This document shows, piece after piece, positions 22,433-32,854 of a stretch of DNA of 64,000 nt. Below the pieces are notes generated by a model, which was given only the letters and a program-made list of their open reading frames with translations, did no database searches and had not been told where the DNA came from. The DNA is from Triticum aestivum. Taxonomy: Eukaryota; Streptophyta; Magnoliopsida; Poales; Poaceae. A program made the position numbers and the translations under genes. Where the stretch lies: the NCBI RefSeq assembly GCF_018294505.1, contig NC_057797.1:121897116-121961115 (forward strand), read 5' to 3'. Numbering within the stretch: the first letter of the stretch is position 1; each line of letters opens with the position of its first letter.

Positions 22433-22790
22433 CTTACTAAGTTGACGTGTTCCCTAAAAAAACAGAGTTGACGCGTATGCAAGGCTTTGTCAACTTATAG
22501 TCAACACACGGTTCTAGCAGAAGTGGCCGTTGGATGTCCATCCAACAGATGCCGTGCTTCTTCTTCAATCTCGGATATTCTAGCTTCACCCGCCCAAAAA
22601 ATGATTCCTCCCCCTGACATCTGGGGCGCACCGTTTCGGAAGCTGACCTATGGGCCTACTAAGTTGACGTACCAAGGGCTTTGTCAACTTAGTCAATATA
22701 AACCATTCTAGCTCCAGTGACCGTATGATGTCCATCCAACGGCCGTTGTGCTTCTTCAACCTCTGGTCTTCTTGCTCCAGCCGCCCAAAG
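22433..22790. repeat. Direct repeat of about 215 bp period in CACTA interior
   Basis: The series CTTACTAAGTTGACG, AGGCTTTGTCAACTTA, GATGTCCATCCAAC and CTTCTTC(T)TCAA(C)CT is present twice, from about 22433 and again from about 22653. It is typical of the interior of this Triticeae CACTA type. Confidence 0.65.
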
Positions 22791-23232
22791 CAGAGCCGGT
22801 CGTGCCGCCTGATCCTACCTCTCGTGGCCGGCTGTGCTGCCGCGGAGGCCTCACCGCCCCCTACTACTCCCACCGCTGGCCAGGCCATCCCTCTACTCAC
22901 CCACACCCCCTGTTATTCTGCGGCGACGGCAGTGCAGCCGAACCAGTGAACCCTCGTACTCCTCTCCGCATGTGCATCCACTGCCGCGTCTTCCCCGGCT
23001 CCGCGTCGTCCCCTTCCTAGGCCTCGCTGTCGTCCACCGCCCTGGTGCTCTCGGCGCGGCGTGGTCAACGTGGATAAGGAACAACTTCCATCGGACGTGG
23101 ACTGTATGTGGAGAGGCTGACAGCTGGGTCCACGGCAGCCGCAAGGAAGTGCCTCCTTATTACGTGCAAAATAATTATTCCTCCACCTGACAGCGGGGAC
23201 CCACCGGACGGGCCACCGTATTTCACGAAAAA
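22791..23232. other. GC-rich CACTA interior, no gene
   Basis: Open frames on both strands (for example 22834-23190 plus) are proline/serine-rich composition artefacts. CGTGGTCAACGTGGATAAGGAACAA and GACAGCTGGGTCCACGGCAG lead into the tandem repeats that follow. Confidence 0.45.
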
Positions 23233-23583
23233 ATGATTCGCTCCCTGACTGCTGGGACCCGCGAGCTACATCTTCGCACACAAGGAAGTGCGTCCAGAAA
23301 AAAAACGATTCGCCTCGTTGACTGTCGGGACCCACCAGCTACATCTTCGCACGCAAGGAAGTGCGTCCGAAAAAACGATTCGCCCCCCGACTGCTGGGAC
23401 CCACCAGCTACACCTTCGCACGCAAGGAAGTGCGTCCAGGCAAAAAAAAGCTTTGCCCCCCTGACTGCTGGGACCCAGCAGCTACACCTTCGCACGCAAG
23501 GAAGTGCGTATGAAAAAAAACGATTCGCCCCCCTGACTGCTGGGACCCACCAGCTACATATTCGCAGGCAAGGAAGTGCCTGA
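23233..23583. repeat. Minisatellite 1: five units of about 65-70 bp
   Basis: Each unit reads CTGACTGCTGGGACCCACCA, GCTACACCTTCGCACGCAAG, GAAGTGCGTCC and an A-rich spacer ending CGATTCGCCCC. Units differ mostly in the A run and in single substitutions. Confidence 0.85.
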
Positions 23584-23659
23584 CAGTCGGGATCCACCTG
23601 GTCGAAGCGTACGTAGCGTTGTCATTCTGGCCGCGAACGTGTACGTACATACTGGTCGA

Positions 23660-23725
23660 TGTAGAGGCGCGCACATGTCGTAGTAGAGGCGCGCACGTGT
23701 CGTAGTAGAGGCGCGCACGTAGCAT
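23660..23725. repeat. Minisatellite 2: three 22 bp units
   Basis: GTAGAGGCGCGCACGTGTCG repeats at a 22 bp period, the last copy diverging at its end. It contains the CACGTG/GCGCGC palindromic core. Confidence 0.8.
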
Positions 23726-23875
23726 GTACACGTACGTACAACGGCTAGGGTGCAAGAAAGAAAATACGGCCACGTATGTGTACATATGGGCAGGGTCTCG
23801 AACGCCTACTCGCGCATACATACGGGCAGGGCTCGTGTACATGGCTGGGTCAAAACGGAGAAACAGCTTCGTCGT

Positions 23876-24050
23876 CGTGTTCATGGGGAGGCAACAGAAT
23901 GCGTCATGTTCATGTGGAGGCAACGGAATGCGTCGTGTTCATGGGGAGGCAACAGAATGCGTCGTGTTCAACGGGAGGCAACGGAATGCGTCGTGTTCAT
24001 CGGGAGGCAACGAAATGCGTCGTGTTCATCAGGAGGCAACGGAACGCGTG
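23876..24050. repeat. Minisatellite 3: six 29 bp units
   Basis: CGTCGTGTTCATGGGGAGGC followed by AACGGAATG repeats six times with few changes. Because 29 is not a multiple of three, the long frames through it (23724-24794, 23750-24121, 23776-24264) read the same DNA in rotating phase and are not genes. Confidence 0.85.
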
Positions 24051-24137
24051 GGAGCCAACCGGCTGGGTCAGAACGAAATGCGTGGTCATGTTCATCGGGA
24101 GGGCTTGGACGGAACAGGTGATGGAAACAAGGCCTGG

Positions 24138-24365
24138 CGTACCGAAGAACGGAGGAAACAGACCTTCTACGGTCGAAACGGGGGTCCTGTTGATCAGGAG
24201 AGGTGTGGCGTACCGCAAAACAGAGAAAACAGGCCTCCTACGGTCGAAACGGGGGTCCTATTGATCGGGAGGGGTGTGGCGTACCGCAAAACGGACGAAA
24301 CGGACCTCCTACAGTCGAAACGGGGGTCCTGTTCATCGAGAGGGGTGTGGCGTACCGCAAAACGG
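24138..24365. repeat. Minisatellite 4: three 71 bp units
   Basis: Each unit starts GTACCGNAAAACGGA and contains CTACGGTCGAAACGGGGGTC and GGAGGGGTGTGGC. Three full copies are followed by a partial fourth. Confidence 0.85.
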
Positions 24366-24390
24366 GACTCCACGGGATACTATTCATCTC

Positions 24391-24452
24391 CACCGTCGAC
24401 CTCCTCCAGCCTCCATGGGCTACCGTCGACCTCCTCCAGCCTCCACGGGCTC
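24391..24452. repeat. Minisatellite 5: two 31 bp units running into an assembly gap
   Basis: ACCGTCGACCTCCTCCAGCC followed by TCCA(T/C)GGGCT is present twice, and the gap of 325 N (24453-24777) follows directly. The array is probably longer in the genome. Confidence 0.75.
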
Positions 24453-24777
24453 NNNNNNNNNNNNNNNNNNNNNNNNNNNNNNNNNNNNNNNNNNNNNNNN
24501 NNNNNNNNNNNNNNNNNNNNNNNNNNNNNNNNNNNNNNNNNNNNNNNNNNNNNNNNNNNNNNNNNNNNNNNNNNNNNNNNNNNNNNNNNNNNNNNNNNNN
24601 NNNNNNNNNNNNNNNNNNNNNNNNNNNNNNNNNNNNNNNNNNNNNNNNNNNNNNNNNNNNNNNNNNNNNNNNNNNNNNNNNNNNNNNNNNNNNNNNNNNN
24701 NNNNNNNNNNNNNNNNNNNNNNNNNNNNNNNNNNNNNNNNNNNNNNNNNNNNNNNNNNNNNNNNNNNNNNNNNNNNN
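24453..24777. other. Assembly gap (325 N)
   Basis: Run of N between tandem repeats on both sides: the 31 bp array on the left and GGTTCAGTTAACAGC-type repeats on the right. Frames drawn through it are meaningless. Confidence 0.95.
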
Positions 24778-25129
24778 CCATCGGCTTCAGTTAGCAGCAA
24801 TAGCGAAGAAATCGCTCGATCGGGTTCAGTTAACAGCCATCGATCGATCGGTCGGGTTCAGTAACACGTAGCCTGCAGTGCAATCGCTCGGGTTAAGTTA
24901 GAGCCCAATTCCTCGCACACACATGCGTACGTGTATGAGAGAAACGCGCATCGCTCGGCCCCGACCTCCCACCGTAACCGGGAACTCCCCGAAATTTTCC
25001 TCGCCCTCGCTTCTACCACGGTTTTTTCCGTCATGGACGGCCCAAAGAATGTCATGCAGCTGCGTCTCCGGCCTGCCCAGGACGAAAAGCCCATTTTCTG
25101 TCATGATTTTTTGTCATAGAAGTAGGAGT

Positions 25130-25249
25130 CCACCACATCTATGATGATACCGGGTTTTGTCACAATTATCGTCATAGAAGTGTCATATGTATGACAGAAA
25201 AAAATTTCGTTTGGCCCAAAATGTCGCGGATGTGTCTTTTTTTGTAGTG
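25130..25249. other. Right terminus of the CACTA-type element
   Basis: Ends with TGTCTTTTTTTGTAGTG. Inside are three variants of a GTCATAGAAGT motif (CTGTCATGATTTTTTGTCATAG, ATCGTCATAGAAGTG, TCATATGTATGACAG) that serve as subterminal repeats. The flanking sequence from 25250 is in frame with Tat gag, which places the boundary exactly. Confidence 0.75.
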
Positions 25250-27640
25250 GAGGCCGGCTCAATTGAGTACGGATATCAGGTCCCCTTAGGCGGGATTCAT
25301 GTCTTCATCGGCCAGATTGGCAAATCCGACCCTGAGCCGGACATCTGCACCGACATCGTCGAGACGGCTCAGGGTGCGAGACCCACCCAGGTTCGACCCA
25401 CTGTAAACCATGTTTTTGTGGGTTGCATCCATGGAGGTGAACATTCGGAAGGATCAATGGATGGCGGTGAGACGACCATCTGTTCGGACGCTACGTCATC
25501 AACAGGCGAGACGGACTCGTTATATCAGCTACAGGATGGCATGCTTGGGGCTGTTCCGATGGCAGCAGTATTCCGGACCCTTTTGAGTTGCCAAATCAAG
25601 CGGGAGTCTTCATGGTAGGCACCCAGCCCGGGCAGAACTCCACGGCTACGGCAGCGGCGGCCACCGGGTCGGCAGCGGCCGGGTCAGGAGACCCCATGCA
25701 CTCCCCGGCTCAGATATTAATGGACCTCATGATAAGCTGACGGCTCTTTTGACTGCAGTGGTGGAGCCAGCAGATAAAGTTCAGCATGATGTGGAGGTGG
25801 CTCGGGTACGTGAAGAGATGGCACAGGCCAAAGAAAACTTAGTAGCTGAAGAGGTCAGGATGGCTGCGGAACGGGCGGCTTTGGACGCTCGAGCTCAGCA
25901 GCTTCAGGCAGAGACTTTTCGGCTCTCAGTGGATCTGAACGCGTCAAACGAGGTCATGAGGAGAAGGCATCAGAAAAGTCAATCACGTCTACCTCTGACA
26001 CTCAATCCCAGGAACCTCTTCCACACACCTGGGGCTGGTCCAAATAACCCATCGGAAGCAAATCGGATCACGACACCCAGGGCACCGGTTCAGCCGTGGA
26101 TCATGGAACCGCCTCACATGTATACCACTCCGCCTCAATATGCGTCAACCCCGCCGTGTCAGTTCTCCAATCCTTTGGAAAACCTCATTGCTGCGTCGGC
26201 TCGTTTGGCGGCTCTCCCGATGGAAGGCGATTCTCCGACAGCAGTCGAGACACAAAGGGTGAGGGAGCTTCTTCAAACAGCTCTGGCACAACAGGATGCG
26301 TACTCTTACAGTCGAGACAAAATCCATTCAACCCCTTGCCCGAGCCGGAGCCCGAGCTATAGCAGGCATATGGACTCAACTGAGATGTCAAGCAACGCTC
26401 AACGCCGCCACCAGCCGCGCAGGCATGAGCCGGTCCAGGCGAGAGCCCTTAACTTAGCGGATCAGGAGAGGATTTGACAGGAGGCCGAGCGGGCGATTCA
26501 ACTGGCAGCAGAGCAGGCGGCTCATCAAACCTTTTTGGCTTATCCAGCAACCTCGGTTGAGGCAGGAGTGGCCACGAGAATCGGAGGTGTCCCTTGCCTA
26601 GTGCCTGCCATACGTAATGAGCGTTCGCCAAAGGACTTCAAGGGGCCTCGTAAGGTGCCTAATTACACATCCGACTTGCAGCCTGGGGCCTGGATTGAGA
26701 GTTATGAGATGACCATGGAGCTGTTGGAGGTCAGCGACGCGGCAATGGCTAAGTACTTCACCATGATGTTGGATGGAACGGCTCGCACTTGGTTGAAAGG
26801 GTTGCCACCCAATTCCATCGGCTCATGGGCGGAGTTGAAAACCCGTTTCATTCAAAACTTCAATGTAAGCAACCTATGTCAATTGTGGACCTGACTAACT
26901 GTAAGCAAGAGGAAGGAGAATCCACAACCCATTGGGTGCGCCGGGTCAAGGAGATGATACATTCATCTGATAAGATGGATGCCGGATCGGCAGTCTTAAT
27001 GTTGGAGAAAAATTGCCGTTTTGAACCTCTGAAACAGAAGCCGGGGCAGCTCAAACGTGACTGCAATGACATGGGCCAGTTGATGGCGGCTCTGGTTAAA
27101 TATGTTGATTCTGATAATACCAAGGATCCCTTGTTTGATGAGGAGAAAGCAGGGAAAGGGAAGAAGAACGGCAACGAAAAGGGTTACCAGCATAACCCGG
27201 CAAATCAAGGAGGTAATAAACGTAAGACTGACGAATTTGTAGCTAACACCAATACACACGGCAATAGTCAATGGCGCAAGGGCAGGAAACCCCCTCGGTC
27301 AGGCGGGTCAGGTCCCACCCTCGAGCAACTATTGAATGAACCTTACCCAAGACACGACACCCGTGAGAAGCCAGCAACCCATCTGTGGAAAGACTGTATG
27401 ATCATGAAGGCATTTAAGAACTCAAACGCGTTTGACGGAGGTCACGGGCCAAGCGCCGGTTCAGATGGAGGAGGCTTTCAGGGCCCGGGCGCCGGTTCAG
27501 ATGGAAGTGGTTTTCACAGTCAAGGTCATGCAGGTAACCAGGGAAGTTACAATCAACAATCCGGCCAGGGCAATCAGCAGCAACAGTCCGGATATCAGAG
27601 CAACCCAAAACAATTGAATAGTGGGAAATACCATGTATTT
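25250..27640 (+). pseudogene. gag: Tat gag, decayed
   Basis: The N-terminal part (25250-25738) gives EYGYQVPLGGIHVFIGQIGK and ETAQGARPTQVRP, then shifts frame near 25545. The middle (25749-26477) is a glutamine/alanine-rich coiled coil (EEMAQAKENLVAEEVRMAAE) ending in a TGA at 26475. The capsid-like retrotrans_gag domain follows: RSPKDFKGPRKVPNYTSDLQ, MMLDGTARTWLKGLPP, SWAELKTRFIQNF, then a second frameshift near 26875 into the frame starting around 26789 (EGESTTHWVRRVKEM). The C-terminal part is Gly/Ser/Gln-rich (27430-27620). Gag would package the element RNA in cytoplasmic particles. The breaks exclude a functional product. Confidence 0.8.
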
Positions 27641-28426
27641 ACCACTATTTTGTGCAAGAGGGACCAAAAGCTTCACAAGAGGGCCGTCAATGCCGTTGAG
27701 CCGGCGATTCCGCGTTACTTATGGTGGTCACAACAGCCTATTGTGTGGAGCAGAGAGGATCATCCTCCCCTGGTTGACAATCCGGGTCACTTGGCCTTGG
27801 TAGTAGCGCCTCAGGTTGGTGGATATAAGTTCACTGAAGTGCTCATGGATGGAGGCAGTAGCATCAACATCCTCTACTATGAAACATTTCATCGGATGGG
27901 GTTGACTAACAAGAGTCTTAAGCAATCCAACACCGTTTTTCATGGTGTGGTACCTGGCAAGTCGGCATACCCAGTTGGCAAGATTGAACTAGAAGTAGCC
28001 TTTGGGGATGAATACGATTCCAGAGCGGAGAAATTAACCTTTGAGGTGGTTAAAATCAAAAGCCCATATCATGCTCTGTTTGGACGGCCGGCTTACGCCA
28101 AGTTCATGGCTCGGCCATGTTATGTGTATGTGCAGCTCAAGATGCCGAGTTATAAGGGCACCATTACAGTACATGGAAGCCGGAAGATAGCCCTGGAGTG
28201 TGAAGAAGGAGATGCTGCATATGCCGAGTCTGTTTGTGCAACAGAGGAGCTAAAGTTTTATAAAGACAATGTTGACCCGGCAGACATGACGTCTTTAAAG
28301 AAGCCAACAACGAAGCATGAACCAATGTTGAAATTCAAATCAGCCGACGACACCAAGACGGTTGATTTTGTGCCCGGCGACTCATCCAAGCAGTTCATCA
28401 TCAGTGCCAATTTGGATCCAAAATAG
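27641..28426 (+). pseudogene. Tat aspartic protease region
   Basis: In frame with the end of gag. The active-site motif is VLMDGGSSINILYYETF at about 27838-27890, with DGG in place of the usual D-S/T-G, as is common in the Tat lineage. A conserved PYHALFGRPAYAKFMA-type stretch lies at about 28060-28110 and an acidic linker leads to a TAG stop at 28424. The protease would cleave the polyprotein. The stop separates it from the reverse transcriptase, so the polyprotein is interrupted. Confidence 0.75.
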
Positions 28427-29322
28427 GAAAGCGCGCTCATCGAGTTCATCCATGAGAACCGGGACATCTTTGCATGGAAACCTTCTGACATGCCGGGTGT
28501 CCCGAGAGACTTGCTGAGCACACTCTCAATATTGATCCAAAGTTTAAATCGGTCAGACAATTTCTCTGATGGTTCAATGAGGAAAGGCGCAAGGCCATTG
28601 GAGAAGAGGTGGCCCGGCTCTTGGCGGCCGGGCTCATTGTGGAAGTCTTTCACCCAGAGTGGTTAGCCGACCTGGTGCTTGTACTCAAGAAGAACGGCAC
28701 TTGGCGTATGTGTGTGGATTACAGCGATTTAAACAAGGCTTGTCCAGGTGACCCTTTTGCTCTCCCTCGTATTGATCAGATCATAGATGCTACGGCGGGT
28801 TGCGCATGTTTGAGCTTTTTGGATGCTTATTCAGGTTATCATCAGATCAAGATGGCAGTCAAGGACCAGGAGAAGACAACTTTCATCACTCCGTTTGGAG
28901 CCTTCTGCTATGTGTCTATGCCCTTCGGGCTCAAGAGTGCCCAGGCAAATTATCAACGGTGTATGCAGAATTGCCTTCACAGTCAAATTGGGCGTAATGT
29001 TCATGATTATGTGGATGATATAGTGGTAAAGTCCAGGAAAGAGGAAACCTTGGTCATAGATCTAAAAGAGACCTTTGATAACCTCCGGGTTTACAAAATG
29101 ATGCTTAACCCGGCCAAGTGTGTTTTTGGAGTCCCAGCTGGCAAGCTCTTGGGTTTTTTGGTGTCCAACCGAGGTATTGAAGCTAACCCGGAGAAGATTA
29201 AGGCAATCACATCTCTAGCCAAACCAACATGCATCAATGATGTTCAACGGCTGGCGGGTCGTGTTGCTGCTTTGAGCTGGTTCATAAGCCGGTTAGGGGA
29301 GAAGGCGATGCCTTTGTATTAG
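28427..29322 (+). pseudogene. Tat reverse transcriptase
   Basis: After the protease stop the sequence continues with LIEFIHENRDIFAWKPSDMPGV, a frameshift near 28510 and a TGA at about 28566. An intact stretch (28609-29322) then covers most RT blocks: WRMCVDYSDLNKACPGDPFA, PRIDQIIDATAG, LSFLDAYSGYHQIKM, FITPFGAFCYVSMPFGLKSA, and the catalytic YVDD at 29008-29019 (HDYVDDIVVKS). GFLVSNRGIEANPEKIKAI and a connection domain follow, closing with a TAG at 29320 where relatives have glutamine. All three catalytic aspartates are present in this fragment, but the upstream breaks prevent translation from gag. Confidence 0.85.
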
Positions 29323-30435
29323 ATGATGAAGAAAACGGATGATTTCGTTTGGAGCGATGCTGCGAACTCTGCTTTTGAGGATCTGAAGAAACAACTTGCT
29401 GAGCCGTCGGTCCTTGCTGCTCCGGTTGAGAAAGAGTCGCTATTGTTATACGTAGCCGCCAACTCACGAGCTGTTAGTGTGGCAATTGTGGTGGAGCGTA
29501 AGGAGGTTGGCAAGGAACATCCGGCTCAACAGCCAGTTTACTACGTCAGTGAGGTGCTAATTGAATCTAAACAAAGATATCCACATTGGCAGAAGCTCAT
29601 GTATGGGGTATTCATGGCAAGCCGGAAACTCAAACATTACTTTCAGGGTCACCCAATCACTGTGGTTAGCTCTACGCCTTTGGGAGACATCATCCAGAAT
29701 AGAGAGGCTACTGGACGAGTCGCCAAGTGGGCCATTGAACTTGGGTCTCACGGGTTGAAGTATGTGCCACGTACTGTGATCAAGTCTCAAGCGCTGGTTG
29801 ACTTTATTAATGACTGGACAGAGATGCAGATGCCGGAGAAGAAACCAAACAACACATATGGGACGATTCACTTTGATGGGTCCAGACAGTTGGAGGGCTC
29901 GGGGGCTGGAGTCGTGTTAACTTCCCCTCGAGGTGACAAATTTTGTTATGTGTTGCGGCTGATGTTTCCTTGCACTAACAACGCAGCGGAATATGAAGCA
30001 TTGCTCCATGGTCTTCGAATGGCAAGAGAGATGAGCCTGAGCCGGGTCCGGTGTCTCGGCGACTCAGATTTAGTAGCTCAACAGGCGTCAGGCAAGTGGG
30101 ATTCCAAAGATCCTCTCATGGCAGCTTATCGCCGTGAAGCTGATGCTGTTGCAGGGTACTTTAAAGGTTATCAAGTGGAGCACATTGACCATAGGAAGAA
30201 TGAAGCGGCTGATGCTTTAAGCCGGTTGGGATCTCAGCGTAAGCTGGTGCCACCTAACACCTTTTTGGATATTTTGCATAACCCGTCGGTTAAGCTACCT
30301 ATAGAAGAAGATCTAGCCGTTCCTGACCCGGAAGCGCAGTTGGTGGCGGCTCTTCACGTCATCCCAGATTGGACAATGCCATTCTTGGCTTATATGACCC
30401 GGGGCGAGCTGCCAGCGGATGATACCCTGTCCTGA
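29323..30435 (+). pseudogene. Tat RNase H and additional archaeal-type RNase H
   Basis: The first RNase H (about 29330-29800) has LLLYVAANSRAVSVAIVVER, PVYYVSEVL and QRYPHWQKLMYGVFMASRKL. From about 29850 a second RNase H follows: IHFDGSRQLEGSGAGVVL, CTNNAAEYEALLHGLRMA, CLGDSDLVAQQASG and HRKNEAADALSRLGS, with the D-E-D-D catalytic set. This extra domain is the diagnostic feature of the Tat lineage. The frame ends in TGA at 30433. The segment is the longest intact frame of the pol region (370 codons). Confidence 0.85.
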
Positions 30436-31629
30436 CAAATAACCCAGCGGTCTAAGTCAATGACGATTTCTGACGGAGAACTATACCATCGCAGTGTTTC
30501 TGGAGCGTTTTAGCAGTGTGTTTCCCCTGAAGAAGGCTAAGAAATACTTCGAGAGATCCATGAAGGCGATTGTGGTCATCACGTCGGGTCAAAATCTCTG
30601 GTGGCCAAAGCTTTTTGTCATGGTTTTTAATAGTTGACTACTCACGTTGATGCAGAAGATCTGGTCAGTAGATGTGATGGATGTTAAAAATTCGCACGAC
30701 GAGGGCATGTGCTGGCTCAAGAGCTGCAGATGATTCCAATCACTTGGACATTCGCGATCTGGGGGCTTGACATGGTTGGACCTTTCAAAAGGTCTAAGGA
30801 TAAAAAGATACATCTTTTGGTGGCAGTTGACAAATTCACAAAGTGGGTTGAGGCAGAACCAGTGAGTAAGTGTGATGCGGCCACATCGGTTTAGTTCATG
30901 AAAAAGGTGATTTTCCGTTTTGGTTTTCCACACAACATTATCACTGACAATGGCACTAATCTATCCCAAGGGGCTATGGACGAGTTCTGTCAGCGCGAGC
31001 ATATCCGGTTTGATGTTTCTTCTGTAGCTCATCCTCAATCCAATGGTCAGGCTGAGAGAGCAAATCAGGAGATCTTAAAAGGTCTCAAGCCCCGGCTTAT
31101 GGTTCTTTTGCAGTGAACACCGGGTTGTTGGGTAGAGGAGTTACCCTCGGTGTTGTGGAGTATCAACACCACGCCTAATAGGTCTACAGGTTATACACGT
31201 TTCTTCATGGTTTATGGAGCGGAAGCAGTATTGCCTAGTGACATCTGTCATGATTCGCCCCGTGTGGCGGCTTATGTTGAAGCTACCAATGAACAAGCCA
31301 GACAGGATGCACTTGACTTGTTAGATGAGGAAAGAGACTTAGCGGCGACTCGATCAACAATTTATCAACAGGACCTGCGCCGTTATCACAGCCGCCGGGT
31401 TAAATCCAGGACTTTTCAAGAAGGTGACCTGGTGCTCCGGCTCATCCAGGATCTGTCAGATGCACACAAGCTGTCCCCACCTTGGGAAGGACCCTTTGTG
31501 GTCAGCAAGAACTTAAACAGCAGGTCATATTACCTCATTGACGTTCAAGAGCACAAAGACTCACGTAAGTCGGAAGAGGAGACCCGCCGGCCATGGAACA
31601 TTGCTCAACTTAGGCCATACTACACCTGA
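30436..31629 (+). pseudogene. Tat integrase, decayed
   Basis: The zinc-binding N-terminus (30540-30690) is recognisable (EIHEGDCGHH and a Cys pair, SRCDGC) but has several stops. The core retains D at 30769 (WGLDMVGPF), D at 30946 (IITDNGTNL) and E at 31054 (PQSNGQAERANQEI), so the DDE triad can be read. Stops interrupt it at 30892 (TAG) and 31114 (TGA). The C-terminal domain (31150-31629) includes STGYTRFFMVYGAEAVLP and FQEGDLVLRLIQDLS, with a GPF-type motif (PPWEGPFVVSKN), and ends TAQLRPYYT-like before TGA. The enzyme would insert the cDNA; this copy is dead. Confidence 0.85.
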
Positions 31630-32854
31630 GCCACCGGGTTGTATATACTATGATAAGTAATAAAGCAGGGCCATCGGTCTCTTTTCTTCTCAAAGATTAC
31701 AAATCTTTACTATTTTTACTACTATTTTCAAATGACTATTAAGGAGCTGATCATATTTGAATCAAGTCTAACCTTTTTGGTCCAGCTTATGATCGTATTC
31801 GAATCTAGCTGCAAACTGTCAAGGTCACTTGGGGGCTTCCTATTCAAACATAGGTCGTATTCGAACCAAAGAAAACATAGCTCTCATAACCCTCTTGATC
31901 GGCTCAAAGCCAAACTCACTAGGGGGCTTCTTGATCGTATTTGAATCACAGCTTAACCCCTTTTGGGTCCGACTTGGATCGTATTCGAATCAGGGTCGTT
32001 AAAAACCTCTCAAGGTCATTTGGGGGCTTCCTATTTAAACATAGGTCATATTCGAACCAAAGAGAACATAGCTGTCGGTACCCTTTTGATCGGCGCAACG
32101 CCAAAGCCACTGGGAGCTATGTGATCGTATTCGAATCTTAGCTTAACCCCTTTGGTCCGGTTTACTGATCATATTCGAATCAGAAAACCCCCAACCTTTA
32201 GTTACAAGGCTAATTTTGTTTACCACCCGTTATTTGTCTTATCGGTTTTTTGTTATCTCACTAATCAATCATGGTCTTTTCACCGGCTTGACTATTTGAC
32301 AACAAGCCACCAGGGCATGATAATCATCAGGTATTCAGAAGCATTGACTTCTCGCAAAGACTTGATTATCAACCTCGTCATCCGGGTCATATAAACCGGT
32401 GGTCTGGAGGTCAAAGATATAGGTACGGCTATTGTTTATGAACAATTTCCTTCCATATTAATCAAAGGTTATTTCAACCTTGTTTTCTTTTTACGTCTAG
32501 TTCTGTTTTCTACTATGACAAAACTATTGGTTGTAAACTGGGTGTTCTGACCCATTCGGTACTAAGCCGCCAAGCCAGTTTTTTTCCCTTTTTATCTATA
32601 GAAACAGAGTGGAAATATTGCAGGAACAACCATAAATATGATGCATATATTAACATCAGCAAACACAGAATCACACACGGCGTCTTATGCGCGTTGGCAT
32701 AGGAAAATTATGCAGTTTTTTCACAACTAATCTATTACAAGGCTTTAAAAGCCCATGAAGATGGTCTTCACTCCTCCCTCGTCGGCTCACCGCTTTCTGC
32801 CAATTGGAAGTTAGGTTTTGACCAGTCACAACCGTCTACAGCAGTAAACTTTGC
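31630..32854 (+). other. Tat 3' non-coding region
   Basis: Between the integrase stop and the convergent antisense gene. Contains the subrepeat array at 31749-32181 and otherwise AT-rich unique sequence. Short frames here (31732-31944, 31941-32141, 32152-32394) read through the repeats. I see no gene. Confidence 0.6.
31749..32181 (+). repeat. Subrepeats with eight copies of GATCGTATTCGAATC
   Basis: Two and a half copies of a unit of about 190 bp. The block GGTCACTTGGGGGCTTCCTA at 31823 recurs at 32012 as GGTCATTTGGGGGCTTCCTA. A 15 bp motif GATCGTATTCGAATC, or variants (GGTCATATTCGAACC), is present at 31749, 31791, 31853, 31933, 31977, 32044, 32123 and 32167. Its core ATTCGAAT is palindromic. 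Tandem subrepeats in this position are known from Tat/Ogre elements. Confidence 0.8.

Larger units (their letters stand above)
11142..25249. mobile_element. Interior and right terminus of a large CACTA-type element
   Basis: The right end at 25249 reads TTTTTTTGTAGTG, the reverse complement of CACTACAAAAAAA, as in Triticeae CACTA elements. Just inside lie the TATGACAGAAAAAAATTTCG and GTCATAGAAGT motifs typical of such ends, and further in a series of minisatellites (23233-24452). Related CACTA-interior sequence recurs along the interval: AAGTGCCTCCTTATTA is found at 16835 and again at 23147, and the 'CTGACNNTTTCGGGC' block at 11285 and 16738. The left end is not in the window, since the LARD insertion occupies it. 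No transposase is visible, so it is probably a non-autonomous derivative. Nested in it are MITEs and the (TA)n-bounded element at 16893-21583. Confidence 0.6.

Noticed and set aside
23233..24050. Regular repeats that could suggest a CRISPR array
   Set aside because: There are no unique spacers of constant length between the repeats; they are head-to-tail minisatellites in plant transposon DNA.
23724..24794. Plus frame of 356 codons with repetitive content
   Set aside because: It runs through 29 bp and 71 bp tandem repeats in changing phase and through an N gap; the length is an artefact.
25250..31629. Possible endogenous virus
   Set aside because: The domain order with a second RNase H, the absence of an envelope or movement gene and the flanking LTR identify a Tat-lineage retrotransposon.
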